DNA from: Deltaproteobacteria bacterium
Lineage (GTDB): Bacteria > Desulfobacterota > Desulfobacteria > Desulfobacterales > JAFDDL01
DNA length: 23,730 bases
Direction of reading: 5' to 3'
Assembly (NCBI GenBank): GCA_019310865.1
Contig: JAFDDL010000003.1
Location: 1 to 23,730, forward strand
Shown in pieces: positions 15,721 through 22,734 of this stretch. The notes beneath the pieces are model-generated. The model saw only the letters and a program-made list of their open reading frames with translations, searched no databases and was not told the DNA's origin. The position numbers and the translations under genes are program-made. Every line of letters begins with the position of its first letter. Position 1 is the stretch's first letter.

Positions 15721-17292
15721 TTACGTATTGAGTTTCCGATACACTTTTTTGTTCGCCTTATATAGCGCAACGAATGTTTCGTACAATTGGTCATAGATCT
15801 CATAATTATCAGGATTTGGTGAAAATGATTTTTCATGTTTCACCACACCGGGTATATCATCAAAGCTCATGGCGCCCAGTCCCACAAAGCCAATGAAAGC
15901 AGCACCTCTGGCATTGGCGTGAACCGGGTCCTTCACGCGGCGGATCTCTCGTTTCATGACATCGGCAAAGATCTGGCACCACAAATCTGATTTCCCGCCA
16001 CCGCCAATGATACTGATGGGGTTCATTTTGTGTTTGATGAAGTTTTCCGTGTACTGCATCATCCAGCGGGCATTGTAGGCAACGCCTTCCATCACCGCCC
16101 GGATCATATGCTCCCGGGTCGTCGTGGTGGACATGTTGTGAAACCCGCCTCTGATATGGTTGTCTTCCACCGGTGTTCTTTCGCCATTTATCCACGGGGT
16201 GAAAATCAGCTTCCCGCTTCCCGGCGCCACCCGGCTTGCCACATTATTAATTGCCGCGTAAACGTCACTGGGGGTATCAATGGGGATGTCTTTGCTTTCA
16301 TAAAACAGGATGTTGTCCATGAGAAACTTCAGGCATCCGCCGGCGAAATCTTGCTCGTTAAGGCATTGATATTTTCCGGGTATGGCCGTTGGAAAAGTGG
16401 CCATTGCATGCACCATATCCGTTTTTTTAAATGGGACGAGACACTCAATCCAAGAACCCGTGCCGATGTATAGATGGGTTTCATAATCTCTAATGGCACC
16501 CGAGCCCAGCAAAGCGCACTGGTGATCCGGTGATCCCATGACCACTTTTACATCCGGGTTGAGACCGATTTGATCGGCCACGGTAGCTGAAATTGAACCG
16601 AGGACGTCGGTGGAAGCCCTCATCGGCGGTAGTTTCGCTTTGTCAATACCGAGCATTTGGATCAATTTGTCGTCATAGTGAACATTGTTGATGTCCTTTA
16701 TATTGCTGAGCCAGAATAGATGCATGGAATCATACGAGGCGGCAAACTGGCCCGTCAGCTTCATATTTAGATAGTCCTTACTCGGAAGGAACATGTATGT
16801 TTTTTCATAAATTGTTGGGTGTTCAGCCTGAATAAACAATACATGGCCGCAGTCGTCTTTCCCCGAAGGGGAGGGCAGGCCGGCCGTTCTGGAAATCCAT
16901 GTGCGCAGTTTGAAGATATTCACACCTTCAATGCTGGGGAAGCCCCTTATTTTTTCCTTGCTGTAGGGTGCGCCCCGGGAATCCATCCAGGTAATGGCAT
17001 TCATCAGGTGGTTTCCCTGCTTGTCCACCGCAACCATGCTTGAAAATGTGCTTGAAATACAGATGGCGGTTATTTTATCGGGCGGAACGGTTTTTTTCTC
17101 AACCAATTCCTTGGCGGTGCCGATCATCGCGTTGAGCCAATCCAATGGATCCTGTTCCGCACCGCCTTTTGGCAAAATATACATCGGTGTGCTTTGAAAG
17201 GCAGAGTCAAACACATGGCCCTGTTGATCAATGATCGCAGTTTTCATTCCGGAGGTGCCATGGTCAACGGCCAATACATATTGCTCTTTCAT
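15721..17292 (-). CDS. FGGY-family carbohydrate/polyol kinase
   Basis: A 523-residue sugar or polyol kinase of the FGGY family (xylulokinase, glycerol kinase, ribulokinase relatives). The ATG at 17292 is chosen for its AGGGAGA ribosome site; the frame is open to 17352 but that part overlaps the sigma-54 leader. The N-terminal phosphate-binding motif DHGTSGMKT is at 10-18, WMDSRG near 102-107, and the catalytic base is Asp256 in GSPDHQCA. The second-half adenosine motif reads GGGGKSDLWCQIFADVM. It is the first gene of the operon after the promoter at 17358-17373, ahead of alcohol dehydrogenase, AOR, MoaD-like protein and MFS transporter. It probably phosphorylates a polyol, ketose or related hydroxylated compound; the family is too broad to name the substrate. 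Confidence 0.92.
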   Translation of the reverse strand: MKEQYVLAVDHGTSGMKTAIIDQQGHVFDSAFQSTPMYILPKGGAEQDPLDWLNAMIGTAKELVEKKTVPPDKITAICISSTFSSMVAVDKQGNHLMNAITWMDSRGAPYSKEKIRGFPSIEGVNIFKLRTWISRTAGLPSPSGKDDCGHVLFIQAEHPTIYEKTYMFLPSKDYLNMKLTGQFAASYDSMHLFWLSNIKDINNVHYDDKLIQMLGIDKAKLPPMRASTDVLGSISATVADQIGLNPDVKVVMGSPDHQCALLGSGAIRDYETHLYIGTGSWIECLVPFKKTDMVHAMATFPTAIPGKYQCLNEQDFAGGCLKFLMDNILFYESKDIPIDTPSDVYAAINNVASRVAPGSGKLIFTPWINGERTPVEDNHIRGGFHNMSTTTTREHMIRAVMEGVAYNARWMMQYTENFIKHKMNPISIIGGGGKSDLWCQIFADVMKREIRRVKDPVHANARGAAFIGFVGLGAMSFDDIPGVVKHEKSFSPNPDNYEIYDQLYETFVALYKANKKVYRKLNT

Positions 17293-17357
17293 CAATGTCT
17301 CCCTAAGACCCGCCCTGGCGGGAGCAATCCTGACTGAATGCGATTTTAACAAAATAT

Positions 17358-17373
17358 TGCATCAATCATGCCA
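17358..17373 (-). promoter_or_regulatory. Sigma-54 promoter of the kinase-ADH-AOR-MoaD-MFS operon
   Basis: On the minus strand, TGGCATGATTGATGCA matches the sigma-54 consensus with GG and GC ten bases apart. It is identical in design to the promoter at 1106-1121 (TGGCATG-N4-NTGCA). Transcription would start near 17347, leaving a 55-base leader before the kinase ATG. That leader holds a CCCGC-cctg-GCGGG hairpin at 17309-17322, close to the ribosome site. Confidence 0.75.
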
Positions 17374-17412
17374 CCCCGTCAAGACTTGCTAACCACCTGT
17401 TATTTTTTACTG

Positions 17413-17468
17413 TTATCTTGAATCTTGAAGTTGACAGGTCATAATATCTCATATAGGATTCAAGATAA
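17413..17468 (+). promoter_or_regulatory. 12-bp perfect inverted repeat bracketing the activator 2 promoter
   Basis: TTATCTTGAATC at 17413-17424 and GATTCAAGATAA at 17457-17468 are perfect inverted repeats. The half-site centres are 44 bases apart, about four helical turns. The left arm is just upstream of the -35 box and the right arm overlaps the last bases of the -10. This geometry suits a regulator that binds both arms and loops or blocks RNA polymerase. A weaker relative, TTCAGAT/ATCTGAA (9233-9239 and 9274-9280), occurs near the activator 1 promoter. The protein that binds is unknown; autoregulation is inference. Confidence 0.55.
17431..17459 (+). promoter_or_regulatory. Sigma-70 promoter of activator gene 2
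   Basis: TTGACA (17431-17436) and TAGGAT (17454-17459) are 17 bases apart. The -35 is perfect and the -10 has two mismatches. The arrangement matches that of activator gene 1 (TTGACA, 17 bases, TATGAT). Transcription would start near 17466, about 75 bases before the ATG at 17542. Confidence 0.6.
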
Positions 17469-17487
17469 AACGTAAATATGTCATCAG

Positions 17488-17495
17488 CGTTTCAT
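17488..17495 (-). promoter_or_regulatory. Candidate activator-binding element (ATGAAACG)
   Basis: The minus strand reads ATGAAACG here, the core shared with 1039-1046 and with 9218-9225 (minus strand). A second, looser ATGAA copy lies 9 bases away at 17500-17504. It is about 120 bases upstream of the sigma-54 promoter at 17358-17373, and inside the leader of activator gene 2. The role is inferred from recurrence at all three operons. Confidence 0.38.
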
Positions 17496-17541
17496 TTTTT
17501 TCATTGCCCATCATCACCGACCGGCACTAAGGACAGAACCC

Positions 17542-19344
17542 ATGGACCACACAGAATATCTGGATTATGAAACCTACAAGGAAGTTTATGGACTGGTATC
17601 GGAAACACTCAATACCGGATTTATGTTGCTTGATTGGGAATTCGGGATCGTTGATGTCAATGACAAGTTTCTGGCGATGGTGGGCTGTGGTGTTGATCAA
17701 AAAGAGATGTACGTGGGGCATAACCTTAGGGAATTTTATGATGATTTGGATCAGTTTACAGAGATGGCCAATGTTTTGAAGGTGTTGGACGAAAAAGGTT
17801 TTTATCAGTATGAAGGCAATCTAAATGTCATTTGTGGACACGACCTGCCGGTTCTCGTGAGTGTCAACAACATCCCCGATGTGCCCATGGCGGGAAAGCA
17901 TGATGGCATTGCCACAGTGCTTTTCACCGACATAAAAGACCAAAAAAGGGCGCAAGCATCTCTGGAAATTACCAATCGGGAATTATTTGAAAGCAAAGCG
18001 GCCATCGACAATAAAAATAATATGCTCGAAGCGATTTTATTCGGAATCGGCGATTGCGTGGCCATATTTGATATGGACGGCCAGTTCCTGCTGAGCAATC
18101 CCAAGAGCATGAAGATTCGCGGTAATCGAAAAACCCCCCTGCTGGCTTTAGAGCCCGGAACGAAAAAAGAATTGACCTTTCATCTCAGTGGCCAAGCGCA
18201 TTATTACACCGGCCGAATGGAGGGCATTTACGACGCCAAAGGAAAACAGTTCGCCTATGCAGAAATACTCAAAGACATTTCCCACGAGATAGAGCTTAAA
18301 AATCGAAACCAGGAACTGTTGGAAATCAAACGTGAGTTTAAATATGATGCGTTGAAAACGAAGATGATCGGCGTCAGCAAAGCCATGCGAGGTGTGTTCG
18401 AGGTTGTTTTTCGCTGTGCCGGCGTAGTATCGCCGGTGCTAATTCTCGGTGAGACCGGGGTGGGTAAAGAGGTGGTGGCGCGCGCCATTCATGAAAACAG
18501 CGATCGAAAAGACAAGGCATTTGTAGCTATTAATTGCAGCGCACTGCCTGACACCCTTCTGGAATCCGAATTGTTCGGTCATGTAAAGGGCGCCTTTACG
18601 GGCGCCATATCCGATCGGCCCGGACTTTTCCGAGAAGCGCATGGCGGCACCCTGTTTCTGGATGAGGTGGGGGATCTCAAGCTTCCGCTTCAGGCCAAAC
18701 TTCTGCGGGCGCTGCAGGAAGGGGAAGTTCGCCCCGTCGGCGGCAATCGATCCTTTCCGGCTGATGTCCGGATTCTATCGGCCACCAACTGCGATCTTAA
18801 GACGCTGGCAAACCAAAAGCTTTTTCGCCAGGATCTCTATTATCGTCTGGCGGTTATCCCCATTTTTATCCCACCGCTACGCGACAGAAAAGAAGATATC
18901 CTGCCGCTGGCCGATCATTTCATGAAAAAGCAAAGTAAAATCCAAAACATCCAAGTTAAGCGGCTGGATCGGATCACCCGGAATTTTCTCCTCAACTTTT
19001 CTTGGCCGGGGAACATTCGCGAGTTGGAAAATGCCGTCGAATATGCGCTGGCCATGGCCACTGGCTCCCAGCTTTCCCCTGGCGACTTTCCCATGCAAAA
19101 TGCGGCTTACCCGGTACCGGAGGCAATCAAGGAGTTTGCCTCCCGGGATCAGGCCCTTGAAACCGCCCCAACACCCTACCCATCATTAAAAACCCTGGAA
19201 AAGGAAAAAATGGATAAGGATAGGAATACGATTTTTGAGGCACTGCGCCTCCATGAGGGCAAGCGCGCGCTGGCCGCTGAAGAATTGGGAATTTCAAAGT
19301 CGACGCTTTGGCGTAAAATAAAAAAATACAAGATGGATCAATAG
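17542..19344 (+). CDS. PAS-domain sigma-54-dependent transcriptional activator 2
   Basis: A 600-residue enhancer-binding protein, paralogous to activator 1 and offset by two residues. It has PAS 1 (about 15-134), PAS 2 (about 161-247), an AAA+ domain with GETGVGKE (303-310), GAFTGA (350-355) and a TLFLDE Walker B, then a Fis-type helix-turn-helix LAAEELGISKSTLWRKIKK. The ATG follows AAGGA. PAS 1 is only about half identical to that of activator 1 by eye, while the rest is nearly identical and includes 98 identical bases at 18022-18119. The recognition helix differs by one conservative change (T to S), so both activators should bind the same DNA site but answer different signals. The gene is divergent from the FGGY kinase operon, its likely target. 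Confidence 0.95.
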   Translation: MDHTEYLDYETYKEVYGLVSETLNTGFMLLDWEFGIVDVNDKFLAMVGCGVDQKEMYVGHNLREFYDDLDQFTEMANVLKVLDEKGFYQYEGNLNVICGHDLPVLVSVNNIPDVPMAGKHDGIATVLFTDIKDQKRAQASLEITNRELFESKAAIDNKNNMLEAILFGIGDCVAIFDMDGQFLLSNPKSMKIRGNRKTPLLALEPGTKKELTFHLSGQAHYYTGRMEGIYDAKGKQFAYAEILKDISHEIELKNRNQELLEIKREFKYDALKTKMIGVSKAMRGVFEVVFRCAGVVSPVLILGETGVGKEVVARAIHENSDRKDKAFVAINCSALPDTLLESELFGHVKGAFTGAISDRPGLFREAHGGTLFLDEVGDLKLPLQAKLLRALQEGEVRPVGGNRSFPADVRILSATNCDLKTLANQKLFRQDLYYRLAVIPIFIPPLRDRKEDILPLADHFMKKQSKIQNIQVKRLDRITRNFLLNFSWPGNIRELENAVEYALAMATGSQLSPGDFPMQNAAYPVPEAIKEFASRDQALETAPTPYPSLKTLEKEKMDKDRNTIFEALRLHEGKRALAAEELGISKSTLWRKIKKYKMDQ

Positions 19345-19374
19345 ATAATGTCATCACCCGCCAACCGATTTTTT

Positions 19375-19407
19375 CTTGACACATAATAGTTAACATGTTA
19401 ACTATTA
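19375..19407 (+). promoter_or_regulatory. MarR-operon promoter with a 24-bp perfect palindromic operator
   Basis: A perfect 24-bp palindrome occupies 19384-19407, with half-site TAATAGTTAACA and its centre between 19395 and 19396. It starts four bases after a TTGACA -35 box (19375-19380). The -10 is poor (TTAACT at 19398-19403 with 17-base spacing) and lies inside the palindrome. This is the expected layout for an autorepressing MarR dimer, whose gene starts about 75 bases downstream. Induction by a small ligand of the pathway is likely for the family but not shown here. Confidence 0.72.
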
Positions 19408-19483
19408 ACTGGTTTATAAAAAGGCCCCCAGTTCATACGATAATTCTATGAAAATCCACCTACGCCAAACAGTTGAGGTGATA

Positions 19484-19960
19484 ATGGATAATCGAAAAGA
19501 AGGCCGTGGCGGCTATCGAAGTAACTTGGATATCAACGAAAAATTGATGGTCGCCATTGTAAAAGCGTCAGAGCTTTTCAGAAAAGATTCCAACGCCATA
19601 TTTCAAAAGTATGGCCTAACGTTCTCACAATATAATGTACTTTGGGTATTATATAATTCACCAAATGGCAGAAACACAATGAAAACCACAAGTCGAATCA
19701 TGATTGTTTCCGGTGCCAATATGACCGGCCTCGCGAAAAGATTGGAAAAAAACGGGTATATTATCCGAAAGAATGATCACCATGATGAACGGGTTAAATT
19801 CCTTAAAATTACACCCAAGGGAAAACAAGCAATCAATACGATTCAAGCTGCAAAAAATGAAAATATTGCACGGTATTTGGTCAGTTTTTCTGAAAATGAA
19901 AAAAAGGCAATGTTAAATAGCCTCAATCGAATCTTTAACAAATCACCAGAAGTGGTTTAA
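19484..19960 (+). CDS. MarR-family transcriptional regulator
   Basis: A 158-residue winged-helix protein from the ATG at 19484, chosen because TTGAGGTGAT lies just before it; the upstream in-frame ATG at 19448 lacks a ribosome site. The N-terminal dimerisation helix (about 15-42) is followed by LTFSQYNVLWVLY, then the recognition region (SGANMTGLAKRLEKNGYI), the wing with DHHDERVKFLKITPKGK, and a C-terminal dimerisation helix. MarR proteins act as dimers on palindromes near their own promoter, which matches the 24-bp palindrome upstream. It leads an operon with the molybdopterin oxidoreductase remnant (18 bases downstream) and an SDR, so it probably controls those. The ligand is unknown. Confidence 0.93.
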   Translation: MDNRKEGRGGYRSNLDINEKLMVAIVKASELFRKDSNAIFQKYGLTFSQYNVLWVLYNSPNGRNTMKTTSRIMIVSGANMTGLAKRLEKNGYIIRKNDHHDERVKFLKITPKGKQAINTIQAAKNENIARYLVSFSENEKKAMLNSLNRIFNKSPEVV

Positions 19961-19978
19961 TAAAGGCGGGATAAATAT

Positions 19979-20296
19979 ATGACCGACACAAAAGAAGTTT
20001 TTACGGACTGTACGCTATGTTATCACAGTTGCGGAACCAAGGTGACGATAGAGGACGGGAGAGCGGTGGGGGTTAAAGGCCTTGAAAACAGCGATATCAT
20101 TTTCATTAAAACCAACACAGGAGAGGTGAAAATGAAAGCTTGTGTGGATGGCAGGGTGGCTGAAGGCGTGGTGTTGGTTCCCCATGGATGGGGCGGTGAG
20201 GCAAACGGCAATCTGCTGACGGATGTAACCTGCCGGGAGCCTATTATGGGATATCCGGACCAGAAATCGCTACAGTGCACGATCGGCAGGGTTTGA
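19979..20296 (+). pseudogene. Internally deleted molybdopterin oxidoreductase (N-terminal Fe-S segment fused to C-terminal dinucleotide-binding tail)
   Basis: A 105-residue open frame joins the two extreme ends of a DMSO-reductase-family molybdoenzyme. Residues 1-37 carry the start of the 4Fe-4S segment (CTLCYHSCGTKVTIEDGRAVGVKG), with three of the four usual cysteines. From about residue 40 it jumps to the C-terminal molybdopterin-dinucleotide domain, with IIFIKTNTGEVKMKACV, VVLVPHGWGG and NLLTDV. Full-length relatives have roughly 600 residues between these parts, so the whole catalytic core and the fourth cluster cysteine are missing. The reading frame, start, stop and a GGCGGGA ribosome site are intact, and the gene sits cleanly between marR and an SDR gene. 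A recent in-frame deletion is the simplest reading. A retained small electron-transfer or decoy protein cannot be excluded. It cannot work as a molybdoenzyme. Confidence 0.75.
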
Positions 20297-20348
20297 AACA
20301 CTACTTTAAGATTTATTAGAAACAGGACATATCAAGGGATATCGAAAG

Positions 20349-21119
20349 ATGGAAAATATACCGAATTATTTCAATTTAAAGGGAAAAACAGCCCTTGTCA
20401 CAGGGGCTGCCGGCGGGTTGGGAAAAGAAATTTCAATAGCACTTGCCCAATGCCATGCTTCCGTAATTCTGGCAGACATTGAATATCCCCGAAAAACCCA
20501 TGCGAAAATTTCCGATATGGGCGTACGTTGCATGGCAATTGAAACGGACATAACGAATGAAAGTCAGGTGAAAGATCTAGTCGATCGAGCCGCTTCAGAA
20601 TTCGGATCCATCGATATCCTCATCAACAATGCCGGTGTTTCACAGCTTAGCTATACGCCCACAGAAGATCTACCGGTGGCGGAATGGGACCGCGTTATTG
20701 GGATCAACCTCAAGGGCACCTTTCTGTGCTGCAAGCACATCGGAAAATTAATGATATTGAATAAGGGAGGGGCCATCGTCAATATTGCATCCACTGCAGG
20801 CTTCACGGGAGTTCCTCGAGCGCCGGCCTACTGTGCCTCAAAAGCAGGAATCATCCTCTTGACAAAAAGTTTAGCCCTTGAATGGGCTGAGCATCACATT
20901 CGTGTCAATGCGGTTGCACCGCATTATTTAGAGACCTCGCTGACACAGGGTTTGAGAAAATCTGAAAAGGTCTACAATGGATTGAAACGATCCATCCCTC
21001 TGAAGCGGTTCGGAAAGCCATCTGATATTACCGCAACCGTGCTCCTATTGGTTTCAGAAGCGTCAAACTACACGACTGGAACGGTTATTCCGATTGACGG
21101 CGGGTACCTGGCCCAATGA
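20349..21119 (+). CDS. Short-chain dehydrogenase/reductase, FabG/gluconate-5-dehydrogenase-like
   Basis: A 256-residue classical SDR. It has TGAAGGLG at 18-25, NNAG at 93-96, Asn120, Ser148, Tyr161 and Lys165 (YCASK), and the C-terminal VIPIDGGYLAQ typical of the FabG/GntD-like group. Asp43 at the end of beta-strand 2 (ILADIE) points to NAD(H). The N-terminal LKGKTALVTG opening is common in sugar-acid and alcohol dehydrogenases such as gluconate 5-dehydrogenase. It is third in the MarR-led operon, 52 bases after the oxidoreductase remnant. With the molybdoenzyme broken, it may be the only working enzyme of that operon. Substrate not assignable. Confidence 0.92.
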   Translation: MENIPNYFNLKGKTALVTGAAGGLGKEISIALAQCHASVILADIEYPRKTHAKISDMGVRCMAIETDITNESQVKDLVDRAASEFGSIDILINNAGVSQLSYTPTEDLPVAEWDRVIGINLKGTFLCCKHIGKLMILNKGGAIVNIASTAGFTGVPRAPAYCASKAGIILLTKSLALEWAEHHIRVNAVAPHYLETSLTQGLRKSEKVYNGLKRSIPLKRFGKPSDITATVLLLVSEASNYTTGTVIPIDGGYLAQ

Positions 21120-21261
21120 AGCAACAACATAGCAGATGAAAGCCTCCGACTTGTGAATGATAGGTATTAGCATGGCTCAATCTTGCACCGACCGAACGGA
21201 TCAGGCGCGTGCTATGTGGGAGGATAGAAGTCGAAAATTCAGTTTTTGCGAACGAAAGGAT

Positions 21262-21284
21262 TTTTCCAGTTCAACCCTGGAAAA
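21262..21284. other. 8-bp perfect hairpin in the SDR-antiporter gap
   Basis: TTTTCCAG (21262-21269), a 7-base loop and CTGGAAAA (21277-21284) form a perfect stem between the ends of two converging genes. On the minus strand the right arm is likewise followed by an extra T, but neither strand has a clear run of Ts outside the stem beyond one or two bases, so terminator activity is only possible. The remainder of this 207-base gap shows nothing else. Confidence 0.35.
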
Positions 21285-21326
21285 CGCGTGAAGTCGGAAT
21301 CGGTAGAGTTCAACACGCAACCATGT

Positions 21327-22574
21327 TCAATGGCCGGCGGAACTCTGGTCAATCTTCAACCGCTTCATTAATGGTCCTATCGTAGTCCCTTGTACTACCA
21401 GCGAGAAAAACACACAGGCAAACCCCGCCAACAGCAGTGCAGGTCTTATTTCCGGCAGCACCGACCCTTCTGCCGCCGGTAAATGCAGTAGCAGGGCGAT
21501 GGGTATCGATCCCCGCAATCCTCCCCAGAACATAATGTGCTTCCATACCTTGGGCCGTTTGGTCCCTACCTGGTTTAAGGCCCAGTAGAATATATAGGTT
21601 ACCACCGCCCGCCCGGCCAGCATTGCCCCGATAGCCACGATTACCAACTGTACTGCGTTAACGCCGATGCCCCCAGGAATCTCCCGCAGTTCCAGGCCGA
21701 TTAAGATAAACAAAAAGGAATTCACCAGAAAATCGATTGATTCAAAAAACGTCTCGACTGTTTCAATGGTCTTTTCGCTCATCGCAAGTCGTCGCCCATG
21801 ATTACCCATCAGCAGCCCCGCGGTTACCGTTGCCGTTACGCCTGAAAGATGCATCACTTCGCCCAGCCAGAATGCCCCGTAGGCCAGTGCCAGGCATATT
21901 GCGTTTTCCAGTAGATGGTCTTCCAGAGGCCGCATCACCCAAAATGCCGCCGTCCCCAGCACCGCCCCCAGCAGCAGCCCGCCGCCCGACACCTTCACAA
22001 ACGACCATATCGCCTCACCCCAGCTTAGACCGGTCCCTTCCAGAATGGCGCTTAATATTATCGTAAACAGCACGACTCCCGTTGCGTCGTTAAACAGCGA
22101 TTCACCTTCTACCAGCACCCGTAAATCCTCGGGCGCGTTGGCCGTGCGAAACAGTGCCAGCACACTCACCGGGTCGGTCGGTGTTATCAATGCCCCGAAA
22201 AGCATTGCCGTCAGTCCCATCCCGATACCGCCTATCCAACCGACCAGACCGCCCACCAGAAGCGTTGACACGATCACTCCCGGCACCGCGAAACACGCGA
22301 TCGGTCCTATATGTTTCAGCAGTCGGTTTAATTCCATATGGAACGCCCCCTGAAACAGCAGCGGCGGCAGAAACACAAAAAATATTAACTCATGCCCGAA
22401 TCCCGTTTCAGATATTTCCGGCCCGATATGAAAGACACCTATCGCCAGTCCCACCAGCGTCAAAAATATCGTGTACGGCAGTTTCGTTATCAGCTTACTG
22501 ACGATACCCACCCCGCACGCCAGCAGCAGCAATCCAATATATATCCCCACCGCGTGTTCTATAGGATGTTCCAT
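21327..22574 (-). CDS. Na+/H+ antiporter, CPA1/NhaP family
   Basis: A 415-residue polytopic membrane protein with about twelve to thirteen hydrophobic segments, exchanging Na+ (or K+) for protons. In numbering from the ATG at 22574, TPTDPVSV (about 131-138) is the first core motif. GESLFNDATGVV (about 157-168) holds the Asn-Asp pair (162-163) that binds the ion in CPA1 transporters such as NhaP and NHE. A short GTG alternative at 22580 is rejected because AAGGGG sits five bases before the ATG and overlaps the GTG. The long cytosolic regulatory tail of some NhaPs is absent. The stretch is visibly richer in C and G than the marR operon. It stands alone, convergent with the SDR gene, and is not obviously part of the catabolic regulon. 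Confidence 0.92.
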   Translation of the reverse strand: MEHPIEHAVGIYIGLLLLACGVGIVSKLITKLPYTIFLTLVGLAIGVFHIGPEISETGFGHELIFFVFLPPLLFQGAFHMELNRLLKHIGPIACFAVPGVIVSTLLVGGLVGWIGGIGMGLTAMLFGALITPTDPVSVLALFRTANAPEDLRVLVEGESLFNDATGVVLFTIILSAILEGTGLSWGEAIWSFVKVSGGGLLLGAVLGTAAFWVMRPLEDHLLENAICLALAYGAFWLGEVMHLSGVTATVTAGLLMGNHGRRLAMSEKTIETVETFFESIDFLVNSFLFILIGLELREIPGGIGVNAVQLVIVAIGAMLAGRAVVTYIFYWALNQVGTKRPKVWKHIMFWGGLRGSIPIALLLHLPAAEGSVLPEIRPALLLAGFACVFFSLVVQGTTIGPLMKRLKIDQSSAGH

Positions 22575-22579
22575 CTGCA

Positions 22580-22636
22580 CCCCTTATTCATCACCGATTT
22601 TCACAGTAAGGGTTCGCTTTCCTGCGCGAGCCCTTA
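22580..22636 (-). promoter_or_regulatory. Antiporter leader with competing hairpins that could hide the ribosome site
   Basis: On the minus strand the order is TAAGGGCTCGC (22636-22626), an 8-base loop, GCGAACCCTTA (22617-22607), a 20-base stretch, then TAAGGGG (22586-22580), which is the antiporter's ribosome site. The central CCCTTA can pair with the upstream arm (10 of 11 pairs) or with the ribosome site (6 pairs), but not both. This is the layout of an RNA switch. Whether it responds to Na+, pH or temperature, or is coincidence, cannot be told from one sequence. Confidence 0.35.
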
Positions 22637-22734
22637 ACACATTATCCAGACTTTGGGGACCACACAGCCCTGGCTGTCAACTGCACCGCCTTGTTCGATT
22701 TAAGCTGTTTATATTACAGGCGATAAAAACCTTC

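Noticed and set aside
17309..17322. CCCGC/GCGGG hairpin as terminator or riboswitch in the kinase leader
   Set aside because: Stem of five with a four-base loop and no T-run; too small to claim more than a leader hairpin.
21173..21190. Fourth sigma-54 promoter (TGGCTCAATCTTGCA) after the second SDR gene
   Set aside because: GG and GC are nine bases apart rather than ten, and no plus-strand gene follows it.
22664..22677. ACAGC-CCTG-GCTGT hairpin before the toxin-antitoxin promoter
   Set aside because: Short stem, no T-run, and upstream of the promoter; likely chance.
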